DNA of 64,000 bases, from the NCBI RefSeq assembly GCF_000150275.1, contig NW_002060944.1:1497306-1561305 (forward strand). Reading direction: 5' to 3'. This DNA comes from Trichoplax adhaerens (Eukaryota > Placozoa > Uniplacotomia > Trichoplacea > Trichoplacidae). The notes beneath the pieces were generated by a model, which worked only from the letters and a program-made list of their open reading frames with translations, made no database searches and was not told where the DNA came from. Made by a program: the position numbers and the translations under genes. How positions within the stretch are numbered: position 1 is the first letter of the stretch; every line of letters starts with the position of its first letter. This document shows, piece by piece, positions 49,862-61,375 of this stretch.

Positions 49862-50105
49862 CATACAGTACTCATATATTTGGCTAAATACAGTACAGTA
49901 CTGTACTGTACACCGTACAGTACAACTTTGTCATACAGTACATGATAGTCACAATCTGTGCACTGTACTGTACTGTCAATTTCTCAGGATCCGCGATACT
50001 GTACAATACTGTACTGTACTGTATGAAAACAAAGGAATTACAGTACGTACTGTAGTGTACAATGTACAGTACAGTACAATACAGTGTAAAGTACAGTGCA
50101 GTAGC
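49862..50105. repeat. Second pentamer array, upstream of HGS
   Basis: Dispersed TACTG/CAGTA runs with several short palindromes, interrupted by unrelated spacer. The last run ends about 160 bases before the HGS start codon. Short ORFs rich in YCTV/CTVLY on both strands are by-products of the repeat. Confidence 0.85.
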
Positions 50106-50266
50106 AGTGACGAAAGCAAGCGATGAGTTAAAAATACTGCATTGATGTTTTTCGCTTGCAAGAGTCTGGATCCAAGTCAAGAAACTGAAAAATTCATTCT
50201 TCCTGATATCACACTTTTCCCTTTGCATAGAATCGAAAATTAATTATAACGTAGTCCTAAAAGAAT

Positions 50267-53200
50267 ATGTCTAGCATATTCTCCTCTTTAACTTCAAGCA
50301 CTTTTGACAAATTATTAGGTAAGCGGTGAATGGAATGGATTACTAGGAGTTGACTGTAATGATCGGTTCTGCCTAAGATTACGTTTAGTACCAAGCAGCG
50401 ACTTCACATATCTAGCTTTGGCGTACAGTATTTTACGGTCAATTTGTCATCGTCGAGTGTAAATACCAATAGAATTCGATGTGGATTATATCCATTAATA
50501 ATGCTATAGTTTGAATCCATCACGGTTTTTTCAAAGTTAAGGAATGTCGGTAACTTCCTACACTATACAGTATCATATAGACTTTTTTATGACGTGAAAT
50601 AATGTACTCTTATTAAACTATCAATGTACAGTATATTGCACTGTTCTAAACGCCACAAATATTTTAGCAACCTGATAATGTCATTAATTTGTCTATCATT
50701 ACAAAAATGCAATCGATTCACATGTGGTTACATTTCACATTTCATCAAAATAGATAAAGCTACCAGTCAAGTCAACCTAGATCCAGATTGGGAAACTATC
50801 CTACAAATTTGTGACTCCATCCGCCAACGAGACGTTACGTAAGCCTTTACCATGCGTTTTAGCATTACCTTGTTGAAAAATTTATGATACTAAACCAAAG
50901 AACGTCAACGATCATTCGTATAACTAGACATAGCAGTACACCTGATAATGAAATACAGTGCATCATTGTAAATGATCTTCCTTTCCCAAATGCTTTCAAC
51001 GATAAATGCTATTTGACGGTTGTTTGTATATAATTGAATAAGTACACTGCTATTCTACTGTACAGTATGTTCCAACAGCTTAATTATAATTATGAAAGCT
51101 GAAATTTTTCGCATCTCGGCTAAATCAATCCAACACTTGTGATTTATGGATAACCCAAATTGATTGTCATAACTACTTGCCCTACTTTATAGTCAAAGCT
51201 GTCTAAAACTTGATTATAAATCGATCGAACCGATGTCATTTGAATTCTATTATTTAGACCATCTAATTTAAAGTACAGTATTACAAATGTGTTTTTCTAA
51301 CTGTGTAGATAGTTATATATGTGTTTCTTTTAGTTACTACAACGTAGTTGATTCACTTATGAAACCTGTAACTAAATGTCCAACTTCTTATAATCATATT
51401 TTCATAGGGCAAAAAATGCAGTAAGTGCTATAAAAAAGAAAATTCATGACAATAACCCTAGAATTGCCTATTTTTCGCTTGTGGTAAGATCTATACTAAT
51501 GACCTAGTCAGTTATTGATACTAAAGATCATTTAATTGAACTGTACTAGACAACAGTCAGTAAGTGTATTTTTTAATTTCCTGGATCTGTCTTAAAACTA
51601 GGTCTTAGAGGCATGCGTTAAAAATTGTGGTTCACCGATTCATGACGAAATTGCCAGTAAAAACTTCCTTGATGATATCAGATCACACGTTAAGGTATTT
51701 GTTACTACATCACGTCGACTTCGCAGATAAAGTGCAATAACACTGCCTGATTTATTAGCTAAGATTTTGCATACGTTGAATATCTCAGATAATAATCGAT
51801 ATCGAATTACCTCAGTTTTTCGTTTCTTCACTGTTTAGTAATGTCAAAACGTATGCGTGTGCTAATGTAGTCATGAAAATTTTTATGAAAGGCTAAATAA
51901 GTAATTGTTAATATTCTTAATATCGGTAGATAGCTCCAGAAAATGTGAAAGACAAGATTTTAGAATTAGTACAGAGTTGGTCGAGAGCTTTCGCTAACAG
52001 TCCTTCATATACATCATTTCAAGATACGTATAATATAATGAAGATGGAAGGTTTGTAAGCCGTAGTATCTCATGAGAAGAAACGTTTGAACTAACGTATT
52101 TTTTAAATATTTACACGATTAAATTATATAGGTCACAATTTTCCTCCTGTTAAGGAGACAGACGTAATGTTCACATCAGAAAAGGTAAGTACAAGCAAGA
52201 GATATGATACTTCGGTTAGTTTCTTGTAAATCAAAAATACCGCAATTACACACTAGAAAATGCAAAAACGAAGAACTTGTTATGGAAATAGCGATTCTGT
52301 TAATACTTTTATCTTCATCTCTATTAGGCTCCAGAATGGACTGATGGTGATGAATGCCATTTGTGTCACGTCAACTTTAGTCTAATTCAAAGGAAGGTTA
52401 GTTAAGGAATGTTTATATCGCAGCTACCGCTACCGCCGGTGCTTTTAAATTAAATTAGAATTTACATTTTCGTGTAGCATCACTGTCGAAAGTGCGGTCA
52501 AGTCTTTTGTGGCCAGTGTTCATCCAAATCATCAACAATCCCACAATTTGGTATTGAGCGCGAAGTACGTGTTTGTGACCATTGCTACAATCAGCTTAAG
52601 TCGAAACTTTCTGATCCGGCTGAGAATGCGTCGCCAACGGTTCAATCATCGGAGGATTTACCAGCAGAATATTTGAATAGCGCCTTATACAAGGAATCTC
52701 AGGCAGCTACGCAACCTAGGAATGACAAAGATCTTAGACTGCAAGAAGAAGATGATTTACAGCTAGCACTGGCCATGTCATTAAATGAAATCGATAATAA
52801 GAGCCACGTGCAGGCCTCGCCTTCTGTAAGCTCGTCATCACCGTCTATGGTGATACCAAAGAATTCATCAGAGAATAGCTTCGACAAAGCTGTATCATCC
52901 GCTTCAGCCCCTGCTGTTAGTGAACCTGAGGAACTTGATCCTGAACTAGCTCGTTATCTGAACCGATCTTATTGGGAAACTCGAAAGGAAGAGAATGAAG
53001 CAAAAGTTACCAAATCTAAATCCCGATCTACCACTTCTACGAAATCCACTGCGGTAAATCCAGTGTCCACGAAAAGTGCAAATGATGAAAATAACGCTCC
53101 AGTTATTCAAGAAAGTCTTACACGAAGTGTAAATCCAGAGCCGGAAATTGATGGAGATACTGTTTTTTTACAGACCTTTGTGTCTTCTTTGCAGCTATTT

Positions 53201-54454
53201 AAAGAGCGATTGGAAAAGGCTTCAACGGAGGGCAGAAGTATTGTTATTGATGCGTCTATTCAATCACTATTTCAATCGCTTACAGCCATGCATCCACAGC
53301 TGCTAAAAATTAGTGATGAAACTGACCTATGGAAGGCAGAATACGAAAGTATAATGTTAAAATTGAAAAAAGTAGAAGATGCTCGAACACATTTAAGTGA
53401 AAGGCGAGCACAGTATCAAGAAAGCTTACGTGAACAGGAACGCCGACAAATGGAATTTCGACGTATACAAATGGAGGAAAAATTGGCACTTCGCAGGCGC
53501 CAGAAAGAGCAATACTTACGTTATCAACATGAAATGGAAAATGAACGCCAGAAAGCTGAAGAACAGCAACGCCTACAGCAATTGCAATTTAGTCAGCAGA
53601 TGCATAACCAGTACATAAATAGATTTCAACCTTCGTTTAATCAGAATCCTAATACTAACAACAGTATTGTAAACCAAGGGTATAATACAACCGGTAGCTT
53701 TGTACCGCAGCAGCTACCAGCTACTCATCAAGCTTTAAATTCTAATCAACAATTTAGCAACAAGGAAGGATCTTTTAATCAAAATCGGCAAGTGCCTCAA
53801 TCTTTTAATGCAACAGATATTGCAACATCCCAAAATTCAGGATTACCAAGTGCCGGACCGATACAGCAGCCTAGTTCACAACTTCCCGTCAATTCTAATC
53901 AGACGTATGGCTATTCAGATGCGTCCTTTAATCAAAATCGTCAGCAACTACCGCCTTTGAATCCTGTGGACACATCAGTCAATCAATTGCCGATCCCTCC
54001 TGGTAGTAATGTCGCTCAACAGCAGCCAACACAGCCCGTACAGCAATATAATTTGCAACCTGGTCAAAATTTTGCTTCAGGACCGTTATACCAAAATCAA
54101 TCGCAAACTAGTTACCAATCAAACCTTACTAGCTCTCAATCGTCCGCAACGCCTCAAAGTCAACAAAATTATATGCCATCTAATTCTAATCAAATACAAC
54201 AATTCTCAAATCAACAGCCACCGCAGAATCCTCAACAACAGTTTTCTCCGTCTGCGATAACTCAAGTCCCTCAATCAAACATGATGCAAACATCGCCACA
54301 ACAAACCTATGGCAATGTCCCGCCGCCAATTACAGAACAAAACAATCTGCCGTTAGGTTACGGAGCTCAGTCTGTGCAGGGAATGCAATATTCACAACCT
54401 CAACAGAACGTATCACAAACTTCTGAAATGCAACCATTAATTGTTTTTGACTAG
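50267..54454 (+). CDS. HGS: HGS/Hrs, ESCRT-0 subunit, 8 exons
   Basis: Endosomal sorting protein. It binds PI3P on early endosomes, captures ubiquitinated cargo with STAM and recruits clathrin and ESCRT-I. Exons: 50267-50318, 50754-50838, 51408-51483, 51602-51694, 51930-52050, 52132-52184, 52328-52396, 52478-54454. The sum is 2526 nt, or 841 residues (human HGS has 777). The N-terminal VHS domain (about 8-150) contains [37 protein letters not shown] and [18 protein letters not shown]. The FYVE zinc finger (about 160-225) has the PI3P motif RKHHCRKCG, a starting WTDGDEC and the ending [10 protein letters not shown]. The ubiquitin-interacting motif [15 protein letters not shown] is at about 273-287. 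[14 protein letters not shown] and a coiled coil (the STAM-binding core) follow. The tail is Gln/Asn/Pro-rich and ends PLIVFD, a clathrin-box-like motif. The large last exon holds everything after the FYVE middle. Confidence 0.97.
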
Positions 54455-55726
54455 GTTAAAAGAACTTGTATAATTGCTTGTAATTAAAGATAGAAATTAT
54501 TAACATTGCTAGCAATATGTTTGTCGCTTAAATGGCTTTTCTGATTTAATGGTAGTTAGGAATGTTACTTTAGAGTCATGAAATTGATAGCAATATTCAG
54601 TACTGAAAATTCTTCATTAATCTCTAACCATTAAATGTATCTATAATGATATCTACTGCTATTTACTGTTATGTAGACCGTAACATATAATTAAATTTTA
54701 GATTGAATTAAAGTCTATTGTATTTATCGTACTAACCTTTTATGACTGCGTTTTTAGAATAATTTAAGACGATAAATAGCAAAAAATACCTAAATTGTCT
54801 ATAAAAATCTAAAGTAAAGGTGTAAATCTTGTATCAATAAAATACTTCAAATTTAGTAAAAATGTGGGATACGTTGTATTTACCTGCTTTGAATGATTAT
54901 AAACCACAAAGATTCCAGCCCATACTACCCCAGAGTTAAGACTTCTAATATTAAGGATGAACTCAGAAGCAGCAGTTTGAAATAAAGTAAAATTCAAAAG
55001 GACGATTTTTTAAGGTTTCTTGAATTTCCCGTTTATTTTCCCATAATTATAATAAATGAAGTAATTAGAAAGTATTGCCGATTACTTCACGATAGTTTCA
55101 TTTATACTAGTACTGAAGCTACGTAGTCAGACTTTTAGTAGCAATACATATAGTACATGCAAATGTAATAATATGAATGTATACTGAGGCCTGTAGTTTG
55201 TAACTTCCTGCATTTGTTACTGTAGGCTGTGCTATATTGACAAGTACACTTCTGCATGCTTCCGCGCAATTTTTCATTTATATTATGAAGCCGTAAGGAG
55301 AAATCTTTATAGTCACACATTTTTATTGTCGTTTCGTACCGATAGAGTTTTACGTCTACGTTTCTGCTAATTGATCTATTTTATTTAATTTTTTGCTTAC
55401 ATCATACTTTCATGATGAGTCTTAAGAAGTATATTACAAAAACTATTAATGAATGCATATAATATACATATTATATTCGTATATTATCGATTTATGGATG
55501 GACTGCACAAATATAATGCATACATCAAATCTAGTCCTGTCATGACCAATACAAGTGAATCATTTAATAAGCAATAAACTGTCATATATTTCCAGTACTG
55601 ATTGAATTTACTATGCATAATATGAGCGACTTTAAACACGTATTCTTAATGAGTATTGCCTGTTGATTATGTACAAAAGTAAGCATGAATAGAGAAATTT
55701 ATCACCTATTATTCAGGTAACTGATT
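54455..55726. other. Intergenic; HGS 3' UTR
   Basis: No gene recognised. An AATAAA at 54836-54841 on the plus strand is a plausible HGS polyadenylation signal about 380 bases past the stop. The HGS gene and the dehydrogenase gene at 55727 converge here. Confidence 0.5.
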
Positions 55727-56782
55727 TCACCAACTTTGATTTATTACAACAGGCATGTAATTAGGTGTATAAAGAACAGTTTTATACCGAACAGAACTAC
55801 TTTTGACTCGTTGTAGAGCTACGGTGCAATTAATCTCATTCATTTCTAAAAGCTCTGTTTGTGAGACAATATTTTTTTCTGCGGCAAACTCCAACGCTTT
55901 CATTACAGTTAATGGTGAACTTACGGCAACACCTATGACACGTTTACTTTCAGATATTAAATATGAACTGTTAATAATAATAGGTTTATCTGGATGGCCT
56001 AATATGGCCAATGTACCACCAGGCTGGAGTAAAGATATAAAGAAATCATAATCCTTCAATGCGACTGGTGATGTAATGAGAATGCAATCCATCTTTGGTG
56101 CTCTTGTTAATAATTCTTCATCACCAACGTCATAAAACTCTTGAGCACCAAATTTTAACGCATCCTGAGACTTCTCTAATTTGGTGGATAATGCAATCAC
56201 TTTACAACCCCAGGCTCTCGCATACTGTACTGCTAGATGACCGATTCCACCAATTCCTAAGACACCAACACGATTTCCAGGCTGAATACCAGCATCACAA
56301 AGAGCCGAATAAGCAATGGATCCTGTAAATAGAATAGGTGCTGCCGCAATAGAACTCATAGTCTTTGGGATTGGGTAAACATATCGAGCATCCCAGACAA
56401 CACCATCAGCAAATCCTCCATAAGCAATTTTAGAATTTGCGGACGTATCTGAAGTGCTATCTTCGTATGATAGTGTGCTGGTTGGTTGTTCAAATTTTGT
56501 ATAATAATCATCATTAAAAAAACCCATCCCAACACGCATTCCAGGCTTAATTCCTTCCACATCTGATCCTACAGCGACGACACTGCCGACAATTTCATGT
56601 CCTGGTACTTGACCTTCACGTACTAGTAAATCTAATTTTCCTACGGAACAGCACTCAATCTTAACAAAGCAATCGCTAGGCTGTAGTGGCGGCACTTCTA
56701 TTTTTTCAATGTTGAATAGATATGCTTCAGTATCTCGTAACTGATAAGATGTAATAACGCCCAAAGAATTCAGAAAAACCAT
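55727..56782 (-). CDS. MDR / cinnamyl-alcohol-dehydrogenase-like protein with degenerate zinc sites
   Basis: Intronless 351-residue member of the medium-chain dehydrogenase/reductase superfamily. These enzymes oxidise alcohols or reduce aldehydes with NAD(P). The GroES-like N-terminal half has VPGHEIVG (about 60-66) and YGGFADGVVWDARYVYPIP. The Rossmann half has GVLGIGGIGHLAVQYARAWG (173-192). Relative to its neighbour at 59362 it keeps one catalytic-zinc Cys (C45) and GHE (61-63). It has Lys at the proton-relay His position (K49) and Phe at the third ligand position (F152). It has lost all four structural-zinc cysteines, replaced by an acidic/Ser-Thr-rich loop (90-120). The family call is firm. 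Activity is doubtful: it may use no zinc or may have another role. Cytosolic by default, as no signal peptide is seen. Confidence 0.93.
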   Translation of the reverse strand: MVFLNSLGVITSYQLRDTEAYLFNIEKIEVPPLQPSDCFVKIECCSVGKLDLLVREGQVPGHEIVGSVVAVGSDVEGIKPGMRVGMGFFNDDYYTKFEQPTSTLSYEDSTSDTSANSKIAYGGFADGVVWDARYVYPIPKTMSSIAAAPILFTGSIAYSALCDAGIQPGNRVGVLGIGGIGHLAVQYARAWGCKVIALSTKLEKSQDALKFGAQEFYDVGDEELLTRAPKMDCILITSPVALKDYDFFISLLQPGGTLAILGHPDKPIIINSSYLISESKRVIGVAVSSPLTVMKALEFAAEKNIVSQTELLEMNEINCTVALQRVKSSSVRYKTVLYTPNYMPVVINQSW

Positions 56783-58376
56783 AACGAAATAACGAAATAT
56801 AGTACTCTTAATTAGTTAAAGAAATCGAAGACCACTATGTATTTACATATAGCTTCGTTGTTAATGAAATGTTGACGATGAAAAGAAACCGTTCTTTATC
56901 TATTTATAGTTAATAATACTGTATAATCGCGATAGTCCACATATCTGCAGCCGTTGTTATGACAACAACATTATTGTCTTTATCTTATTCACATCCAGAT
57001 TAGGCATTAGTTAACATTATACTGTACAGCGGTAACCCCCCTTACCTACATAGACAACACTTAAAAACTCTTATAGGTACAATATTAGGAATAGAAACCG
57101 TAATCAATTTTTAAAGCTGATTATATTAATTATCCGTTCCCTTAGAACTAGCTACGGAGTTGATGTTTAATAATATAATCTCTTTATTTTTACTTATCTG
57201 CAAACCTAGTAGTTACTCTGTAGAGACAAGAAAATACAAACAATAGAATACTAACTTATCCCTTATGAGTCTATAATATTATCGTACCTACCCCGTTACC
57301 AAAATCAGATACTATCTAGTTAAAAATGTGCTTCATTTCCATTATATTATCCAAGGGTTAAAGTTGTACAGCATCATGCTAGTAAATTGAGTTCATACGG
57401 ATAGCATACTGTATATAAGTCTTAATCGAATTGGCGCACTGTTGCTTCTAAGGAAAAATTTTATGAATTCTTTAGTGTTTTGCACCATAACTCAAGTATA
57501 AGCTCAGTAATAGAAGTCTTAAGCCTGATCATTAGAAGATCAGGCACATAAAATATTATTCAGGTTGATCTAGATTGTTTTTAGTATCCAATCTTATTTC
57601 GAATTAATTTAAACACTCTAGCTTTAATATTGATTTCTTTAATACCGATTTATGTTTATAACTAATCTTTTGGTTTAATACTAGCTGTCGTAGTTTAGAT
57701 AGAGAGTAACTGATTACTAGCAAGCTGCATAGGGGCATTTGATTCGTTGTATTTATTTTCATGGCATAAGCCAATAAATATAAACATAATAAGACATTAC
57801 CATGATTGTCGATTATCTAATACTGGCGTATATGATATTCGTCCATAACTAATTATTGCAGAGACAATAAATAATAAATAAAAAGTTTATGACATCTTTT
57901 ACGCAACTCCTACTCCTATACTAGTCCTGTCAACAAACTAAACAAAATTTTTGAGAAGGTACTGGTATATAACATATATATAGTTAGCCGGCTCGTATAT
58001 CATATCATAGCAATATATGACCAAAATTACGTTCTAAATAACGTAAACACTAAAAATGTCAGATAGAAGATTACCAAACTGCTTAATGAAACATGATATT
58101 CATTCAATTACTTCACTCGAAACCTAAACGAATCTAAACATAATTTACTTAAGTTATGGTATCAGATATGTGATGATAATGCTTCTATTTGGCATGTTGC
58201 AATCTTATGACATTGGACACAATGCATTACCGTTTCATTCTATATCTAATTAGATTAGACATTTGACATAATTATGAAATTATGTACCAAAGTTGTTTCT
58301 CTTTATGTTTATTGATTACTTCTACTGTATTCAATATCTTCATCCAAAGAGATTCTTATCTATCAGTATTTTACTG
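56783..58376. other. Intergenic
   Basis: No gene recognised. A small hairpin GCCTGATC/GATCAGGC lies near 57522-57546, and an isolated CTGTACAG pentamer palindrome near 57020. Confidence 0.55.
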
Positions 58377-58652
58377 TTAATCAATTCGTAACTTCAAAAA
58401 ATATTCGAAGACTTTATTATGAAATAGTAAACCGTAATCATATAAAATATAAAAGCTTAAATGATTGTTTTTTATTGCTTTTAAAAATAATTTCCGCTTC
58501 CGTAAGGAGAGATCGATTAGCTGTCGAAATAGCTCACTATCTGTGGTTTTACTTAGGGCCAATATTAAGTTATTTTCCTTGCACAATTTTACACACATAA
58601 TCCCATGTATTTGGTTTACTGCTTTTCGATTATCATATTACAATCTACAATT
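58377..58652 (-). CDS. Short ORF with death-fold (CARD)-like helix text, possible fragment
   Basis: Open minus-strand frame of about 92 codons. The first ATG within it is at 58598, giving 73 residues ending in FLKLRID. The text TDSELFRQLIDLSLRKRKLF followed by LKAIKNN is reminiscent of the last helices of CARD/death-fold domains, which are abundant in early animals. The fold was judged by eye only and there is no clear start or partner exon. It sits between the two dehydrogenase genes on the same strand. It may be a decayed exon, a small gene, or chance. Confidence 0.22.
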
Positions 58653-59361
58653 TTATCGCTCATATTGTAAAGAAAGATTGTGCGTTAAATAAAGAATAAA
58701 AAATGTCTAGTTTAATTTTGATATTCTATGGCGTCTATTAACGTTATATCAGTATTGCAAAATAATAAGAGAAAAATTGAATCTTTATTACCCTTATTTA
58801 CGTTTATCTGCATTAGCTCACCAAGCAGCTTAACAAACATGTAATCTTCGCTAAATACTCTCTCTCAAAAATAAGCAAGAAATTATAACTCTGAATTTAC
58901 ACATTACAGGAGCTAGTCTTAAAGTAGTTTGGCTAGTAGAACATATGGCAACAGACTAGAAACATTGTTTATCGCTGCTCTCAATTTGTTATGAAAGGCA
59001 GTCAAGCTTAAGCTGAAAATATAGCTTAATTGCTCTTGTAAGAACTGGCTTAATAAAAATTTAGACCTAAATACAATGACGTGGCTATTTTTAATATTTT
59101 ATGCTACTTTTAAAATTTCACAATTTAATTACACCAGTCATTTACTGAATAATAACTGTATCACTTAAATACAGGCTCAAATGTTATTTATAGTAAATGT
59201 ACATGTATTTGTATTTTATTTTAATTGGACTTCATATTCTTAACAAAGTAAAAGGTACTATTACTTACTTAAAGGATAGATCTAAGAACAGAATTTCGAT
59301 TTGATCAATGAATTTCGTAAATACCATCGCTTTAAAATTACTAGAGACTCAATAGAAAGAC
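58653..59361. other. Intergenic; 3' region of the dehydrogenase at 59362
   Basis: AT-rich, no exon seen. A minus-strand AATAAA (59215-59220) lies about 145 bases past the stop codon of the dehydrogenase gene and is a plausible polyadenylation signal. Confidence 0.5.
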
Positions 59362-60450
59362 TTAGTTATCTTTATAATCTTCATGGCTAGATCCTTCTTC
59401 CTCTATTTCATGGTCACCCTCCACTGAATTATCAGGTGTATCCAATTTTAAATTTTTTAATACAATCCGATAACGAGCCAAATTTCTTCCAATACGTTGA
59501 AATGCAGTCTGGCAATTTTCAGTATTCATTTCCATCAGCTCTATCTCTGCTTTAATATTATGTACAGCAACAAATTCTATCATAGAGCGTATACATTCAG
59601 GTGACGCTGCTATTGATCCAATTAAACTAATTTTTTTATTTATTATCAAATTACCATCCACAGTCATTGGAAAAGGTACAGCACCCAACATAATAAACTT
59701 GCCGTAAGGATTTAGTAATTTTAAGAGATTATTCCAATCTATTGGTACTGATACTGTACTGAAAATAGCATCGAGTTGTCCAATACTTTCTAATGTTTCA
59801 CGATTAGCCGAAATAGTCATAAATTCATCTGCACCAAAATTCAATGCTTCTTCTTTCTTGTTCAAACTGCTAGATATCGCTATAACATAGCATCCCCAAG
59901 CCTTAGCAAATTTTATTGCCAGGTGACCAAGTCCGCCAATTCCCACTATTCCAATACGACTAGTAGGCATAATGCTTAATTCTTTCAGTGGAGCATAAAC
60001 TGAAGCACCTGCAGTTAATAATGGTGCTATCTCAGCAGAAGGTATCTCTTCTGGAATTGTATAGACAAAACGAGCATCCCAGATAATGTATTCACCAAAG
60101 CCACCCAGCAGCGCATCTTTAAAACTTTTTTTATCAGGACACAAGTTTTCACGATTAGACTCACAAAATTTACAAGCATGGCAAGAAGAAAGCTGCCAGC
60201 CAACCCCCACCCTCGTACCAGCTTCCAAATTTTTTACGAGAAGTCCAACATCTTCAATTATACCAACTACTTCATGTCCAGGAACGGTGCCAGCTGAGGC
60301 AAGGAGATCAGTATGTGATACACCGCAATATTCGACTCTAATTAAACAGTCGTATTCTTCTAACTCGGGAAATTCGCTTTCAATTTTTGTAAAAGTGAAT
60401 TCGTCATTATCGGCTATCATAAACGCATTAAATTTATATGGCACTGACAT
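59362..60450 (-). CDS. MDR / cinnamyl-alcohol-dehydrogenase-like zinc enzyme
   Basis: Intronless 362-residue zinc-type MDR dehydrogenase resembling the cinnamyl/aldehyde reductase group (NADPH-dependent aldehyde reduction), probably cytosolic. The catalytic-zinc Cys42 and relay His46 are in EYCGVSHTDL, and GHE is at 58-60. The four structural-zinc cysteines (90, 93, 96, 104) are in CHACKFC and ENLC. The Rossmann motif GIVGIGGLGHLAIKFAKAWG is at 167-186. The third zinc ligand, usually Cys in a PLLCAG motif, is Thr146 here (PLLTAG). The loop between the Cys motif and PGHE is about ten residues shorter than usual. The tail is acidic (HEIEEEGSSHEDYKDN). It is a paralogue of the gene at 55727, which shares the short loop. 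The exact substrate cannot be inferred. Confidence 0.95.
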   Translation of the reverse strand: MSVPYKFNAFMIADNDEFTFTKIESEFPELEEYDCLIRVEYCGVSHTDLLASAGTVPGHEVVGIIEDVGLLVKNLEAGTRVGVGWQLSSCHACKFCESNRENLCPDKKSFKDALLGGFGEYIIWDARFVYTIPEEIPSAEIAPLLTAGASVYAPLKELSIMPTSRIGIVGIGGLGHLAIKFAKAWGCYVIAISSSLNKKEEALNFGADEFMTISANRETLESIGQLDAIFSTVSVPIDWNNLLKLLNPYGKFIMLGAVPFPMTVDGNLIINKKISLIGSIAASPECIRSMIEFVAVHNIKAEIELMEMNTENCQTAFQRIGRNLARYRIVLKNLKLDTPDNSVEGDHEIEEEGSSHEDYKDN

Positions 60451-61140
60451 AATGGACGTTAACTTATCGAAACGTTTTCCTAAACTAGTTTAGCTTTAAC
60501 TTTATACCTACAATGTATTAAATTTAAGAGAGTAAGTTTAACTCAAGCATGAATGAGAGCTAAATTTTCTTCTAGCTCCAAAAATTGCTGATATTTATAA
60601 ACTAGTATGACACTTTCTAAATAATAACGAAAGTAAATGAATGTATTAATGCAAGAAAAGCAGTAAAATATATTTTACAAATTTTTTACCGGAATGAAGA
60701 TATAATTTATCAAATTACAACGTATTGCCAAATCTACCGAATTATCATTTACAGGCACAATGGTTCACTATCATAGGCTTGACCTCTCTTGTACACCATG
60801 CAAGGCTTTTTAATGGCAAATATGCATGAAAAGATTCAGGATGTTTACTATACTATGTATTACTTATTATAAATTATCAACCAAATTTTCTTGAGATTCG
60901 GTAGAAAATCTCCTATAATAAATTAATAAACACATCAATAACCAGTAACTTCAAATGATGTTATACTGTACAGTAGTTTACCGTTCAAATTCCTCATCAA
61001 TTTTATTATAATACATCTTAGGGTTTATTTCACGTTGTCATGGCAACGATCTAGACTTAAACTCATGCGTAAACTAGTCAGATACTGTACTTTGCTCATG
61101 CTATCTTACTGAAAAATTGAGTTGCACACAAGCATTAACG
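60451..61140. other. Upstream region of dehydrogenase gene
   Basis: No gene recognised. It should include the promoter of the minus-strand gene. An isolated ATACTGTACAGTA palindrome of the pentamer family is at about 60963-60975. Confidence 0.5.
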
Positions 61141-61145
61141 ATCTC

Positions 61146-61375
61146 AAAAATGTAAAGTATTATATTAATGCGTTACTATTGTATTGATATTTGAGAATAT
61201 TAATGTAGTAAGTCTGACGTAGACCGCTTGATTAATTAGCCAAAGTACCGTAGAGTAGACCGTCGTAAAATGTAAAGCAAAATATGCGTGTTAATACGTT
61301 ACTATTCATCGATAATTTAGAAACATTAAGGCAGTAAATCTGATGTCAAGCAATATATTGATTAATCGAAGTACC
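61146..61375. repeat. Diverged tandem duplication, about 105-120 bp per copy
   Basis: Copy 1 (61146-61249) and copy 2 (61266-61375) both start AAAATGTAAAG, share GTTACTATT, a TTAAGGCAGTAAATCTGA / TTAATGTAGTAAGTCTGA block and TTGATTAAT, and end in AAGTACC. They differ by many substitutions and small indels. It is non-coding and of unknown role. Confidence 0.75.

Noticed and set aside
49405-50228. ORFs over the second pentamer arrays
   Set aside because: Same repeat-driven open frames; no family resemblance.
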